The position numbers and the translations under genes are program-made. The notes beneath the pieces were generated by a model that was not told the DNA's origin, made no database searches, and saw nothing but the letters and a program-made list of their open reading frames with translations. A DNA stretch of 64,000 nt from an uncultured Oscillospiraceae bacterium (GTDB lineage Bacteria > Bacillota > Clostridia > Oscillospirales > Acutalibacteraceae): the NCBI GenBank assembly GCA_900539425.1, contig UQBX01000008.1:1-64000 (forward strand). Direction: 5' to 3'. Position 1 is the first letter of the stretch. The number at the start of each line of letters is the position of its first letter. Positions 9,438-18,815 of the stretch are shown here, piece by piece.

Positions 9438-10385
9438 TCAGTCCCCCAAAACAAGAGATTTATCTTCTTCGATATTGCATGCAATGTTCATACACTGCAC
9501 TGCGGCGCCTGAAGCGCCTTTACCCAAATTGTCAAACCTTGAGGTTATGACAAATCTTTCATCGTTGCCGTTGACCTCGATTTCCATATCGTCACGGCCG
9601 TCAAAATTGTTGCCGCCAATCATGTTTTTTGTGTAGCCTTCAGGCCGTACTTTAACAAGCTTTTCGTTTTTATAGTGCTCTGCAAGAATTTCTCTTACGT
9701 CTTTTGTTTTATATCCTGAGCAAAGCATGTCCGTGTGAAACGGTATGCTGACAACCATTCCGCACTTGTAATCGCATATCATCGGTGAAAAAACAGGGTA
9801 TCTTTCAATGCCCGTTATGGCTTTCATCTCTTTGAGATGCTTATGCTGCTGGGTAAGTCCGTACTGCCTCGGTGAGTCAAGTTCTGTATCTCTTTCTGCG
9901 TCCTCATACTGAGTTATTGCGCTTTTTCCGCCGCCGCTGTATCCTGAAACCGCAAAGCAGGTAAGGGGATAGTCTTTTGCAATAACTCCGTGGGCAATAA
10001 GCGGATAAACAATAGAAATAAATCCGCTTGCGTAGCAGCCGGGGTTTGCTATAAGTCTGTTTTCAGCAATATTTTTTCTGAATTCAGGTGAAAGCTCTGC
10101 AAAACCGTAAGCCCAGCCGGATTCTGTGCGATGAGCTGTAGAGGCGTCGATTATCTTTGTGTGTGAATTGCTGCTGTCAAGCAGTTTTACGGCTTCTCTT
10201 GCCGCGTCATCAGGCAGGCAAAGAAAAGTTATGTCGCTGTCATTTATGTATTTGCTTATTTCTGCGCTGTCTTTCCGTTTATCCTGAGGAATTTCAAGCA
10301 GTTCGATGTCATCTCTTTTGAGCAGTCGATCTCTAATCCTAAGACCAGTTGTTCCTGACTGTCCGTCAATGAATACTTTTATCAT
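9438..10385 (-). CDS. argC: N-acetyl-gamma-glutamyl-phosphate reductase (short, type 2 form)
   Basis: 315 aa. It reduces N-acetylglutamyl phosphate with NADPH. It has an N-terminal Rossmann region beginning at IDGQSGTTG and the catalytic Cys in NPGCYASG (residue 117). The length near 310 and the IDGQ.GTTG start fit the shorter type 2 enzymes rather than the roughly 345-aa type. It is the first gene of the arginine operon. I chose the ATG at 10385, eleven bases after GGAG; another ATG at 10394 would add three residues but has only two bases of spacing. Confidence 0.93.
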   Translation of the reverse strand: MIKVFIDGQSGTTGLRIRDRLLKRDDIELLEIPQDKRKDSAEISKYINDSDITFLCLPDDAAREAVKLLDSSNSHTKIIDASTAHRTESGWAYGFAELSPEFRKNIAENRLIANPGCYASGFISIVYPLIAHGVIAKDYPLTCFAVSGYSGGGKSAITQYEDAERDTELDSPRQYGLTQQHKHLKEMKAITGIERYPVFSPMICDYKCGMVVSIPFHTDMLCSGYKTKDVREILAEHYKNEKLVKVRPEGYTKNMIGGNNFDGRDDMEIEVNGNDERFVITSRFDNLGKGASGAAVQCMNIACNIEEDKSLVLGD

Positions 10386-10426
10386 TTTATGCATATCTCC
10401 GCTTAATTAGTTTGTAATCTTTTTAT

Positions 10427-10454
10427 ATTATACACTTGCATTTTTTAAAGTCAA
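10427..10454 (-). promoter_or_regulatory. Promoter of the arginine operon
   Basis: On the minus strand there is a -35 TTGACT (10454-10449), a 16-bp spacer and a perfect -10 TATAAT (10432-10427). The predicted start site is near 10420, about 35 nt before argC. No attenuator hairpin lies in the short leader. Confidence 0.8.
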
Positions 10455-10471
10455 TAGATTATTGTAAAAAG

Positions 10472-10505
10472 TCATAAATATACACTAAAAATGTATAAAT
10501 ATACA
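10472..10505. promoter_or_regulatory. Tandem ArgR-type operator boxes
   Basis: Two AT-rich palindromic boxes share the core ATAAATATACA at 10474-10484 and 10495-10505, exactly 21 bp apart. The second is nearly symmetric (TGTATA-AA-TATACA). ARG boxes of ArgR/AhrC are 18 bp with 3-bp gaps, which also gives a 21-bp period. They lie just upstream of the -35 of the arginine promoter. The repressor gene itself is not in the window. Confidence 0.7.
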
Positions 10506-10642
10506 AAATTATGATTGCAGACTACATAATTCAAAAAGTGTTAAATTTTTTATGAAATTTTTTTCAATTCTGTGCTGTATTATAAGAATATGAAACATAA
10601 ATTTTATGATTTATTTTACTTTTGATTGAAAGTGTAAAAAAA

Positions 10643-10735
10643 TCAGAAATATAATTCTAAATCAGAATTTATAAAAGTTTTATAAGTTCGATTTCAGAAT
10701 TTTATGCAGTAAATTTTCAAATATAATGCAGTAAA
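10643..10735. repeat. Short direct repeats upstream of the XRE gene
   Basis: Three copies of TCAGAA(A/T)T begin at 10643, 10662 and 10694, and two copies of TGCAGTAAA begin at 10705 and 10727. A TATAAT at 10722-10727 lies inside this stretch and could be the -10 of the gene at 10748. Repeated sites beside a DNA-binding protein suggest autoregulation, which is inference. The rest of 10506-10642 is AT-rich with no gene. Confidence 0.4.
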
Positions 10736-10747
10736 AGGGGTGAGGGT

Positions 10748-10999
10748 ATGAAAACTCGTAAAAAAGCTTATGGGAACTGCAATATTGTAGGCAAAAATAT
10801 TGAACGTTTAAGAAAAGAGCGAGGCATTAAGCAAAAGAATTTTATATCCAAAATCCAGGTTATGGGGATCGATATTAATCCAACCAGTTATTCAAAGCTG
10901 GAGGGACAGCTTCGCATTGCCACTGATAAGGAAATTTTTGTGATCGCAAAAGTACTCGGCGTTCCGCTTGAGGATCTTTTTTCAGAAACAAGTAAATAA
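10748..10999 (+). CDS. Small XRE/Cro-family helix-turn-helix protein
   Basis: 83 aa. Nearly the whole protein is one Cro/CI-type helix-turn-helix domain (about residues 13-75), recognisable from IERLRKERG, a KLEG recognition-helix region and the closing KVLGVPLEDLF. It has no second domain, so the ligand or target is unknown. A GTGAGGGT ribosome site precedes the ATG. It stands alone between the arginine promoter and a bidirectional terminator. Small stand-alone XRE proteins of this kind are common in Clostridia; I cannot name a specific regulon. Confidence 0.85.
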   Translation: MKTRKKAYGNCNIVGKNIERLRKERGIKQKNFISKIQVMGIDINPTSYSKLEGQLRIATDKEIFVIAKVLGVPLEDLFSETSK

Positions 11000-11004
11000 T
11001 AAAA

Positions 11005-11030
11005 AACCGATTCTAAAAGAATCGGTTTTT
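11005..11030. terminator. Bidirectional terminator after the XRE gene
   Basis: A 9-bp stem (AACCGATTC / GAATCGGTT) with a TAAAA loop is flanked by A-run and T-run on either side, so it can end both the XRE transcript and the opposing PHP gene. Confidence 0.9.
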
Positions 11031-11066
11031 ATCTCAATTTTCTGCGTCCGTCATTCGGGCGCTTTT

Positions 11067-11843
11067 TTACGGCTTTTTTATAACAGGTCTGTCTATGGGA
11101 ATGATTGAAAGGGAGTTCAGGTGTTCTTTCATTTCATTAATTAGGTCTTTCATAGAAAAAAACTTAGGGGAGTGAGCGTCAAGACCCATTATTACATCAT
11201 TTCCCGTTTCGGCGGCAATTTTCCAAAAATCGTCCCTTGGGTAATTTCGTTTGTCCTCAAATCCAAGAAAATTGAATTCAAGCGGGCATCCAAGTTCTTT
11301 TGCGCCCTTGCAAAGCCTAAGCATCTCACGCCGATAAACGGTTTGATCGCCCGTGAAATTCAAAATATCCGGGTGGGCAAGATATGTGAAAACACCTGTT
11401 TCAAGTCCTTCAAGGCACTGTGTAACATACTTCTTTAACACATTCTCGTCCTTGGTTTCATTAGCATTGTAATGCCCCTGATAATCATATTCGTTGTTGA
11501 TGTAGTGCTGTCCGAGAATAAGATAGTCTATATCAAAGCTTTTTAGATATTCCAGCTCCTTTTCAAAAAGTTCGGGGTAATACTCAAGCTCAAAACCGAG
11601 ATGTATTTCAATTTTGTCTTTGTACTTGATTTTCAGTTTTTTTATGCTTTCAGCGTAATCTTTTGCATCCTGAGGAAACATTCTGAATGATGAATAGTAA
11701 CCGCAGCCCTGCGGAAACAGCATTGGCGCATGGTCTGAAAAACCTATTTCGTCAAAGCCGTTTTCAATTGCGCTCAAAACATATTCTTCGTCTTCTCCCG
11801 CCGCGTGGCGGCATCTCTTTGTATGAGTATGAAAATTTTTCAT
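11067..11843 (-). CDS. PHP-family phosphatase, histidinol-phosphatase type
   Basis: 258 aa. The PHP signature opens the protein (FHTHTKRCRH), followed by the metal-binding H in FSDHAPM, GFELEYYP, LGQHY, AHPD and a late GLDAHSP. These are the usual positions of the trinuclear-metal ligands in HisK/HisJ histidinol-phosphatases (last step but one of histidine synthesis). No his genes are nearby, so the substrate is not proven; other PHP phosphoesterases would look similar. The start at 11843 has no ribosome binding site, and the promoter ends at the ATG (see the promoter entry). Confidence 0.85.
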   Translation of the reverse strand: MKNFHTHTKRCRHAAGEDEEYVLSAIENGFDEIGFSDHAPMLFPQGCGYYSSFRMFPQDAKDYAESIKKLKIKYKDKIEIHLGFELEYYPELFEKELEYLKSFDIDYLILGQHYINNEYDYQGHYNANETKDENVLKKYVTQCLEGLETGVFTYLAHPDILNFTGDQTVYRREMLRLCKGAKELGCPLEFNFLGFEDKRNYPRDDFWKIAAETGNDVIMGLDAHSPKFFSMKDLINEMKEHLNSLSIIPIDRPVIKKP

Positions 11844-11850
11844 GTTAAAA

Positions 11851-11878
11851 ATTATAGCACAATTTTATAAAAATTCAA
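11851..11878 (-). promoter_or_regulatory. Promoter of the PHP gene, apparently giving a leaderless mRNA
   Basis: On the minus strand TTGAAT (11878-11873), a 16-bp spacer and TATAAT (11856-11851) are followed only seven bases later by the ATG. The predicted start of transcription therefore falls on or next to the start codon, leaving no room for a ribosome binding site. Confidence 0.65.
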
Positions 11879-11888
11879 TGTCATTCAC

Positions 11889-11917
11889 TTGACAAGTTCT
11901 CTCAAGTTTCGTATAAT
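11889..11917 (+). promoter_or_regulatory. Promoter of the tRNA-Asp/tRNA-Thr unit
   Basis: A perfect TTGACA, 17-bp spacer and perfect TATAAT, ending 30 bp before the first tRNA. Confidence 0.88.
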
Positions 11918-11946
11918 ACCATTTGCAACGCAGTTGCGTTGTTTAT

Positions 11947-12023
11947 GGCCCGGTAGTTCAGCTGGTTAGAACGCCTGCCTGTCACGCAGGAGGTCGACGG
12001 TTCGAGCCCGTTCCGGGTCGCCA
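11947..12023 (+). tRNA. tRNA-Asp (GTC)
   Basis: 77 nt with a 7-bp acceptor stem (GGCCCGG with CCGGGTC), anticodon GTC at 11981-11983 in a 5-bp CCTGC/GCAGG stem, a GGTTCGAGCCC T-arm and an encoded CCA end. Confidence 0.97.
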
Positions 12024-12028
12024 TTTAA

Positions 12029-12104
<76 letters not shown>

Positions 12105-12109
12105 TAAAA

Positions 12110-12142
12110 AATCCCCGGTTGATTTTCAGCCGGGGATTTTTT
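12110..12142 (+). terminator. Terminator of the tRNA pair
   Basis: Stem AATCCCCGG / CCGGGGATT with an 11-nt loop, followed by a T-run. Confidence 0.9.
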
Positions 12143-12164
12143 GATATATTAAACATAGTAAAAA

Positions 12165-12206
12165 AACTGTACTTATGCTTTGGGGCATAAGTACAGTTCA
12201 TTTTTT
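12165..12206 (-). terminator. Terminator of gdhA
   Basis: A long 14-bp perfect stem (12165-12178 with 12185-12198) and 6-nt loop. On the minus strand it is followed by a T-run, 36 bp after the gdhA stop; a T-run on the other side also lets it back up the tRNA terminator. Confidence 0.88.
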
Positions 12207-12233
12207 ATATGATTTTATATAATGTTTTTTATA

Positions 12234-13616
<1,383 letters not shown>

Positions 13617-13779
13617 TTATCATTTATATATTTTGTTTACAATCAACAAGTTTTAAAAAATTATTGCCTGTATTCTTAAAATTATTAGACAGATTATATA
13701 AGAAATAGGCCTGATTTTGTGAGTGAAAATTCACATATAGATGCTTCAAAAATAAAATAGAATAATTTACAGAGAGTTA

Positions 13780-13808
13780 TTGCAAAATATACCAGTTTGT
13801 AATATAAT
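13780..13808 (+). promoter_or_regulatory. Promoter of the M28 peptidase gene
   Basis: TTGCAA, 17-bp spacer, TATAAT. The predicted start site is about 43 nt before the ATG at 13858. Confidence 0.7.
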
Positions 13809-13857
13809 GATACATATAATATATGCCATAGATAACTGACGAAATGAGGTAGATCAA

Positions 13858-15156
13858 ATGAAACTTACAAAAGGCGCTTCAGAGGCCACGCAAAAGTATA
13901 TGGCGGACGGCATCCGTTATGTTTGCGAAAATTTCAAAGAACGTTCACCCGGATCACACAGTGAAAGAAAGGCTCAAAAGTATCTTAAAAATGAGCTTGA
14001 AAAATGGGCTGACAAGGTTGAGATGGAAGATTTCTCAGTGCATCCGGCAGCCTTTATGGGCTGGATACCCGCCGCAGCTGTTATCGGTATGCTTGCCGTG
14101 CTGTTTTATTGGCTTACATATACCGGCGCCGTTACAGGCTCCGGCCTTGCAATAGCTTCCGTAGTTCTTACGCTTCTGGCTGTTGCTTGCCTTGTTGTTG
14201 AGTTCCTCATGTACCGTGAGTTTGTTGATTTCCTTTTCCCCAGAAAAGTTTCAAGAAACGTAATGGCTCGCAGAGCACCTAAGGGAGAAGTTAAAAGAAG
14301 AATAATCTTCGGCGGTCATACAGATGCTGCTAATGAGTGGACTTATTCGCTTCACGGCGGTATTAAGAGCCTTGCTCCTGTTATGGGTGGCTCTATCGGC
14401 GGACTTATCGCAGTTACGATTTTTGATATCGTATGGCTTATTTATTCCTTTACAGGCGGCGCTTATGACAGCAAATTCTGGCTTGTATGCGGAATTATCC
14501 AAATAATCCTTATTCCGTTTTTCATTGCAATCTGCTTCTTCATTAACTGGAAAGTTATAGTAGACGGCGCAAATGATAACCTTACAGCTGATTTCATTGC
14601 AATGGGCGTTTTAAAGGAAATGGCTGAAAATGATATCAGATTTGAAAACACTGAGGTATGCGCTTTGCTTTCAGGTTCCGAGGAAGCCGGTATCCGCGGT
14701 GCTCTTGCTTATGCAAAAGCTCATAAAGAAGAACTTGAGAATACTGAAACCGTTTTCATCGCAATGGATACAATGCGTGAAGTTAGCCAGCTTCAGATTT
14801 ACACTCAGGGTTGTACCGGTACTCAGAAAAACTCTAATGCTGTTGCAGAGATAATTTATGAAGCAGGTCAGAACTGCGGAATTGAAATGCCGGAAACAGA
14901 GCTTTATCCGGGCGCTATTGACGCTGAGGGCTTCAGCCGTCTCGGACTTCTTGCTTCAGGCTTCTGCGGAGTTAACCACGATCCCAAAACTTATTATCAT
15001 ACTCGTCTTGATACAGCAGATAATATCAGCGAAGAGTGTATCAATCTTTCTCTTGATATCTGCCTTGAGGCTGCCAAGCTTTATGATGAAAAGGGCGGCA
15101 TTGATGCTTTCAGGGAAGAGGGCAAAAAGAGATTTAAGAGAGGCCATAATAACTGA
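13858..15156 (+). CDS. Membrane-inserted M28-family zinc aminopeptidase
   Basis: 432 aa. The M28 metal-ligand and catalytic motifs appear in order: GGHTDAA (His154), DGANDN (Asp240), GSEEAG (catalytic Glu275 and ligand Glu276), a later AMDT aspartate, and YYHTRLDT (His381). Two hydrophobic segments around residues 62-120 and two more around 175-230 interrupt the fold; the second pair lies between the first His and the Asp ligand. Typical M28 enzymes are soluble or secreted, so this is a membrane-anchored variant whose natural peptide is unknown. There is no clear cleavable signal peptide. A TGAGGT site precedes the ATG and the gene is its own unit. Confidence 0.85.
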   Translation: MKLTKGASEATQKYMADGIRYVCENFKERSPGSHSERKAQKYLKNELEKWADKVEMEDFSVHPAAFMGWIPAAAVIGMLAVLFYWLTYTGAVTGSGLAIASVVLTLLAVACLVVEFLMYREFVDFLFPRKVSRNVMARRAPKGEVKRRIIFGGHTDAANEWTYSLHGGIKSLAPVMGGSIGGLIAVTIFDIVWLIYSFTGGAYDSKFWLVCGIIQIILIPFFIAICFFINWKVIVDGANDNLTADFIAMGVLKEMAENDIRFENTEVCALLSGSEEAGIRGALAYAKAHKEELENTETVFIAMDTMREVSQLQIYTQGCTGTQKNSNAVAEIIYEAGQNCGIEMPETELYPGAIDAEGFSRLGLLASGFCGVNHDPKTYYHTRLDTADNISEECINLSLDICLEAAKLYDEKGGIDAFREEGKKRFKRGHNN

Positions 15157-15175
15157 TTTATTAAGTTTTCAAATA

Positions 15176-15212
15176 AAAACCGCGCGCAGGTTATCCTGTA
15201 CGCGGTTTTTTA
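15176..15212. terminator. Bidirectional terminator between the M28 gene and the DUF6512 gene
   Basis: An AAAACCGCG arm pairs with CGCGGTTTT, with an inner CAGG-TTAT-CCTG stem; A- and T-runs flank it so it serves both converging genes. Confidence 0.85.
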
Positions 15213-15743
15213 TTATATTCCGTAGGTTTTTGTAACAGCGTCCTCAAACATTGGTATCAGCGGGGGAGAGAAAGTGAAAAGTATAAATAATCCGCCTGTA
15301 ACAATCAGCAGTAATAATGATATTATCTCGCTTGCCATGCCTTTGTATTTGGTGTTTTTAATTATTGTATAACTTATAATAAAGGCTGCTGCAACGCCAG
15401 CAAAGAAAGATATTATGTCAGCTATCATGCTTTCATTTCCCGTTGCTCCTGTGTAAGTGTAGTGTATAAAAAGTATAGTAAGCATTCCGCTTATAGCACC
15501 TGTAAACTTTGAGAAAAACAGATTTATTCTCTTTTCGCCCAGAATAAAGTATTCGGTTATTGCCCATAAGAAATACGGCGTGTAGATAAGCTTTAAGTGT
15601 TCCCATACACTTTCGTTTACAGGGCAGAACATTCCTACTATAATATTCTGTCCGCTCCAGTCATAAAAGAAATGCGAAAGAGTGCCCAAAATACAGCAAA
15701 ACACAAATCCCAAAAGCTCAAACTTAAATAATTTGCTTTTCAT
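15213..15743 (-). CDS. DUF6512-type integral membrane protein
   Basis: 176 aa with about five hydrophobic segments (near residues 10-27, 50-68, 83-97, 108-127 and 140-160). A conserved-looking loop with CPVNESVWEHLK follows the first segment and is the feature I associate with the DUF6512 family; that family name is from memory. No function is known to me. It has no operon partner and converges on the M28 gene. Confidence 0.7.
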   Translation of the reverse strand: MKSKLFKFELLGFVFCCILGTLSHFFYDWSGQNIIVGMFCPVNESVWEHLKLIYTPYFLWAITEYFILGEKRINLFFSKFTGAISGMLTILFIHYTYTGATGNESMIADIISFFAGVAAAFIISYTIIKNTKYKGMASEIISLLLLIVTGGLFILFTFSPPLIPMFEDAVTKTYGI

Positions 15744-15799
15744 ATTATCACCGTAATTATTTTATGCATAAATATTTAAAATTATATGCATGTTTTTAG

Positions 15800-15828
15800 T
15801 TGACAATTAAGATATTTTTTGTTATATT
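15800..15828 (+). promoter_or_regulatory. Promoter of tRNA-Ser
   Basis: TTGACA, 17-bp spacer, TATATT, about 55 bp before the tRNA. The transcribed leader begins with a small CACC-loop-GGTG hairpin. Confidence 0.75.
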
Positions 15829-15883
15829 ATTAAAGCACCAAATCGGTGTATAACTTGACAGTGTGTGTTATAGTTACAGTTTT

Positions 15884-15974
15884 GCAGATGTACTCAAGCT
15901 GGTGACGAGGCGCCCCTGCTAAGGGCGTAGGGTGGGCAACCGCCGCGAGAGTTCGAATCTCTCCATCTGCGCCA
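15884..15974 (+). tRNA. tRNA-Ser (GCT)
   Basis: 91 nt with acceptor stem GCAGATG/CATCTGC, anticodon GCT at 15918-15920, a long variable arm (TAGGGTGGGCAACCGCC region) typical of serine tRNA, and an encoded CCA. Confidence 0.97.
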
Positions 15975-16012
15975 AAAAGAAACAGTCACTTTTGTGGCTG
16001 TTTCTTTTTTTA
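15975..16012 (+). terminator. Terminator of tRNA-Ser
   Basis: Stem AGAAACAG / CTGTTTCT extended by an inner CAC-TTTT-GTG, followed by a T-run. Confidence 0.88.
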
Positions 16013-16047
16013 TATAATGAGAGATCTGTTAATTTTTTTCTTGCAGA

Positions 16048-16076
16048 TTGATGATTTGTTAAAAATAGAGTATAAT
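16048..16076 (+). promoter_or_regulatory. Promoter of the EFR1 gene
   Basis: TTGATG, 17-bp spacer, perfect TATAAT, about 20 bp before the ATG at 16097. Confidence 0.65.
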
Positions 16077-16096
16077 ATTTTAAAGGAGGGCATGTT

Positions 16097-16864
16097 ATGA
16101 TTGTTTATTATACAGGAACGGGAAATAGCCGTTTTGCTGCAGAAGCTGTTCAAAGAGTATTAAATGATGAATGTGTTAATGCTTTTGATTATATCAAGAA
16201 CAGGAAAAAAGGCAGTTTTACTTCCGAAAAGCCGTATGTTTTTGTGTGCCCTACATATTCGTGGCGCATACCGAGAATTTTTGAAAGATTTATCAGAGAA
16301 AGCAGTTTTTCAGGTTCAAAAAAAGCTTATTTTGTAATGACTTGCGGCGGAGATATTGGAAACGCCGAAAAATATATTAAAGCTCTTTGTGCTGATGTCT
16401 CATTTGAATATATGGGCGTACAGGGCGTTGAAATGCCCGAAAATTATATTGCTTTGTTTTATGTGCCGGATAAATTCGAAGCCGATAAAATCATCAGTAA
16501 ATCAATGCCTGTGTTAGCTTCGGCTGCACGAAAGATAGCTGAAAATGCGTCGCTTGATACAGCCTCTGTTTCCATAATGGATAAAATAAAAAGCGGTATC
16601 GTAAACGATGCGTTTTATAAATTTGTTATCTCAGCAAAAAAGTTTAAAGCGGGCGAAAACTGTATATCCTGCGAAAAATGTGTTGCTGTCTGTCCGCTCA
16701 ATAATGTTAAGCTTTCGGATTCAAAACCTGTTTGGGGCAAAAACTGCACTCATTGTATGGCGTGTATAAGCGTGTGTCCTGTTAGAGCAATAGAATACGG
16801 CAATGCTTCTGTAAAAAGAAACCGATTTTACAACACGCATAAGCCGTCTGATTTTGAAAAATAA
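16097..16864 (+). CDS. EFR1-family ferredoxin-flavodoxin fusion
   Basis: 255 aa. Residues 1-150 form a flavodoxin-like domain that opens with the FMN phosphate loop YYTGTGNSR. Residues 190-235 carry two 4Fe-4S clusters of the form C-x2-C-x2-C-x3-C-P (CISCEKCVAVCP and CTHCMACISVCP). Proteins of this build are named EFR1 and are small electron carriers in anaerobes. No dehydrogenase partner is adjacent, so its partner is unknown. A GGAGG site precedes the ATG. Confidence 0.9.
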   Translation: MIVYYTGTGNSRFAAEAVQRVLNDECVNAFDYIKNRKKGSFTSEKPYVFVCPTYSWRIPRIFERFIRESSFSGSKKAYFVMTCGGDIGNAEKYIKALCADVSFEYMGVQGVEMPENYIALFYVPDKFEADKIISKSMPVLASAARKIAENASLDTASVSIMDKIKSGIVNDAFYKFVISAKKFKAGENCISCEKCVAVCPLNNVKLSDSKPVWGKNCTHCMACISVCPVRAIEYGNASVKRNRFYNTHKPSDFEK

Positions 16865-16888
16865 TTATCAATTAACAGAATAAAAAAG

Positions 16889-16920
16889 CACCCGGATTGC
16901 GATTTGCTCCGGGTGTTTTT
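16889..16920. terminator. Bidirectional terminator between EFR1 and the GH2 gene
   Basis: Stem CACCCGG / CCGGGTG with a 13-nt loop, with T-runs on both strands, between the converging EFR1 gene and GH2 gene. Confidence 0.85.
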
Positions 16921-16923
16921 GTT

Positions 16924-18666
16924 TTATTCGTTTTCTATTGCGGCTTTAGACGTGTTAGCCGCTTTTATTTTATCATAAATTTCATCTGAGAATTTCTTTT
17001 TTCTGTCATAAGTATAAAGTCCGTTTTGTTCCTGTTCAACATCATAAAGCTGAGTGTAGCAAAAACCGAGTATCTTCGGATTTGAGGATATTGCCTGCGT
17101 CAGTCCCGCGTATCTTTCCGCCAGTTCTTCTTCAGATTTAACATCATCACCGTAGCCCCATGATTTGACGCTTGTATCGGCTTCCCATTTTATACCGCCG
17201 TATTCGCTTATGAATACAGGCTCTCCGCCGTATTTCTGCCTGCCGGGATTGTCATTAAGCACGTGTTCGTAAAGTATTCCGTCTTTAAGCATGTCATATG
17301 ATTTTTTAAATTCGTCAGTCTTGAAACGGTAGTCGTGAACATCATATATGTCCGTCTTTACGTGAAAGTTTCCGCTTGTGTCAATGCAGGGGCGTGTGCT
17401 GTCTGCAAGTTTGGTCATTTCGTATACGGTTTCAATGAGTTCGTTTCTCTGCTTTCTGCCGTGATAATTCCATGTTTCGTTAAACGGGCACCAGCCTATT
17501 ATTGACGGGTGATTGAAATCACGCTCAACTGATTCCAGCCACTGCGGCAGAAACTCGGCAAGAGCGCCTTTGTCTGAATAGTCAAGACCCCAGCTTGCGT
17601 ATTCTCCCCACACTATGTAGCCGTAAAGGTCACAGTAATACAGAAAACGGGGATCAAATACTTTTTGATGCAGTCTTGCTCCGTTGAAGCCTAAAGCAAG
17701 TGAAAGCTCTATATCCCGCTTGAGTTCGTCATCGTCTTTTGCGGTGTAAATTCCCTCACGGTAGTATCCTTGGTCAAGCACAAGGCGCTGAAATACGCTT
17801 TTTGAGTTGAGCAGGAATTTAAATCCTTCAAGCCTTACGTTTCTAAGACCGAAATAACTGTAAACGGTGTCTTCTCCGAAAGTCATTTCAAGTCTGTAAA
17901 GCCGACCGTGCAGGCATTCCCACAGGTGCTTTTCAGAAAGCGGAATGTTGATATTAATATTTCCCGCGGCGTCAGGTACTGTTTTGTTTCCCACTTCTGT
18001 TTCTTCGTAAAAAGTTTTTACTGTCAGCTGAGAACTGCCTTTTAATTTGAATGAAATATCACAGCAGCACTGCTTTTCGTCAGGATATATTTTAAAACTT
18101 TCAATATGGTTTTCAGGTATAAACTCAAGGTAAACATTTCCCCAAATACCCGTGGTGCGTGTATAACTGCAGGCATAGCTGTTTTTTCTGTCGCTCTGTT
18201 TTCCTGCCGGCACATACGGGTCTCTTACTTCATCTTCGCAGAGAATGAATATCTCGTTTTCACCGTCTTTTATATAATCTGTAATGTTGAATTTAAAAGA
18301 GGTGTAGCCACCCTTGTGTCTGCCAGCGCATTTTCCGTTAATAAGTACCGTTGTAAGGTAGTCGGCGGCGCCTATATTCAGAAATACGAGTTTGCCTTCA
18401 GCGTGAATATTTACCTTTTTTCTGTACCAGACATAATTTATAAACCCTGTATATCCTATTCCCGATAATTTGCTTTCCACACAGAACGGGACGTTGATTT
18501 TATAATCGTATTCTGATTTTTTATGTATGTCACACGCAAAACCCGCGTCTTTTGAAAATTTGTATGAATGCTTTGCTTTTTGAAATCCAAAATCCCATTC
18601 ACCGTTAAGGCTCAGCCAGTTTTTTCTCTCAAACTGCGGGTTGGGGCTGTTTGAAAACGAAGTCAT
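16924..18666 (-). CDS. Glycoside hydrolase family 2 enzyme, beta-galactosidase-like
   Basis: 580 aa. It has the GH2 order: jelly-roll sugar-binding domain (about 1-180), immunoglobulin-like domain (180-270) and TIM barrel. The acid/base glutamate is Glu397 in PFNETW and the nucleophile is Glu488 in ISEYGG. It is much shorter than LacZ and has no signal peptide, so it acts in the cytoplasm on an imported oligosaccharide. It is divergent from the arabinose genes, so an arabinose- or galactose-containing substrate is plausible. Beta-galactosidase, beta-glucuronidase and arabinopyranosidase activities are all possible. GGAGG precedes the ATG. Confidence 0.88.
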   Translation of the reverse strand: MTSFSNSPNPQFERKNWLSLNGEWDFGFQKAKHSYKFSKDAGFACDIHKKSEYDYKINVPFCVESKLSGIGYTGFINYVWYRKKVNIHAEGKLVFLNIGAADYLTTVLINGKCAGRHKGGYTSFKFNITDYIKDGENEIFILCEDEVRDPYVPAGKQSDRKNSYACSYTRTTGIWGNVYLEFIPENHIESFKIYPDEKQCCCDISFKLKGSSQLTVKTFYEETEVGNKTVPDAAGNININIPLSEKHLWECLHGRLYRLEMTFGEDTVYSYFGLRNVRLEGFKFLLNSKSVFQRLVLDQGYYREGIYTAKDDDELKRDIELSLALGFNGARLHQKVFDPRFLYYCDLYGYIVWGEYASWGLDYSDKGALAEFLPQWLESVERDFNHPSIIGWCPFNETWNYHGRKQRNELIETVYEMTKLADSTRPCIDTSGNFHVKTDIYDVHDYRFKTDEFKKSYDMLKDGILYEHVLNDNPGRQKYGGEPVFISEYGGIKWEADTSVKSWGYGDDVKSEEELAERYAGLTQAISSNPKILGFCYTQLYDVEQEQNGLYTYDRKKKFSDEIYDKIKAANTSKAAIENE

Positions 18667-18696
18667 AGTTTTTAACCTCCTGTTATCTATAATCTC

Positions 18697-18725
18697 ATTC
18701 TAATGTATACCGCAGTCATAGTCAA
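18697..18725 (-). promoter_or_regulatory. Promoter of the GH2 gene
   Basis: Minus strand TTGACT (18725-18720), 17-bp spacer, TAGAAT (18702-18697), about 30 bp before the ATG. Confidence 0.7.
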
Positions 18726-18755
18726 ACTATTTCTCGGTTTTGTAAAATTATATTA

Positions 18756-18784
18756 TTGAAATTTTAAATTCTATATTGTAAAAT
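18756..18784 (+). promoter_or_regulatory. Promoter of the arabinose operon
   Basis: TTGAAA, 17-bp spacer, TAAAAT. It points away from the GH2 promoter, with 30 bp between the two -35 boxes, enough for one shared operator; I see no AraR-type palindrome there. Confidence 0.6.
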
Positions 18785-18815
18785 TAAAACAGAATATTTA
18801 TTTCAGGTGATTAAT

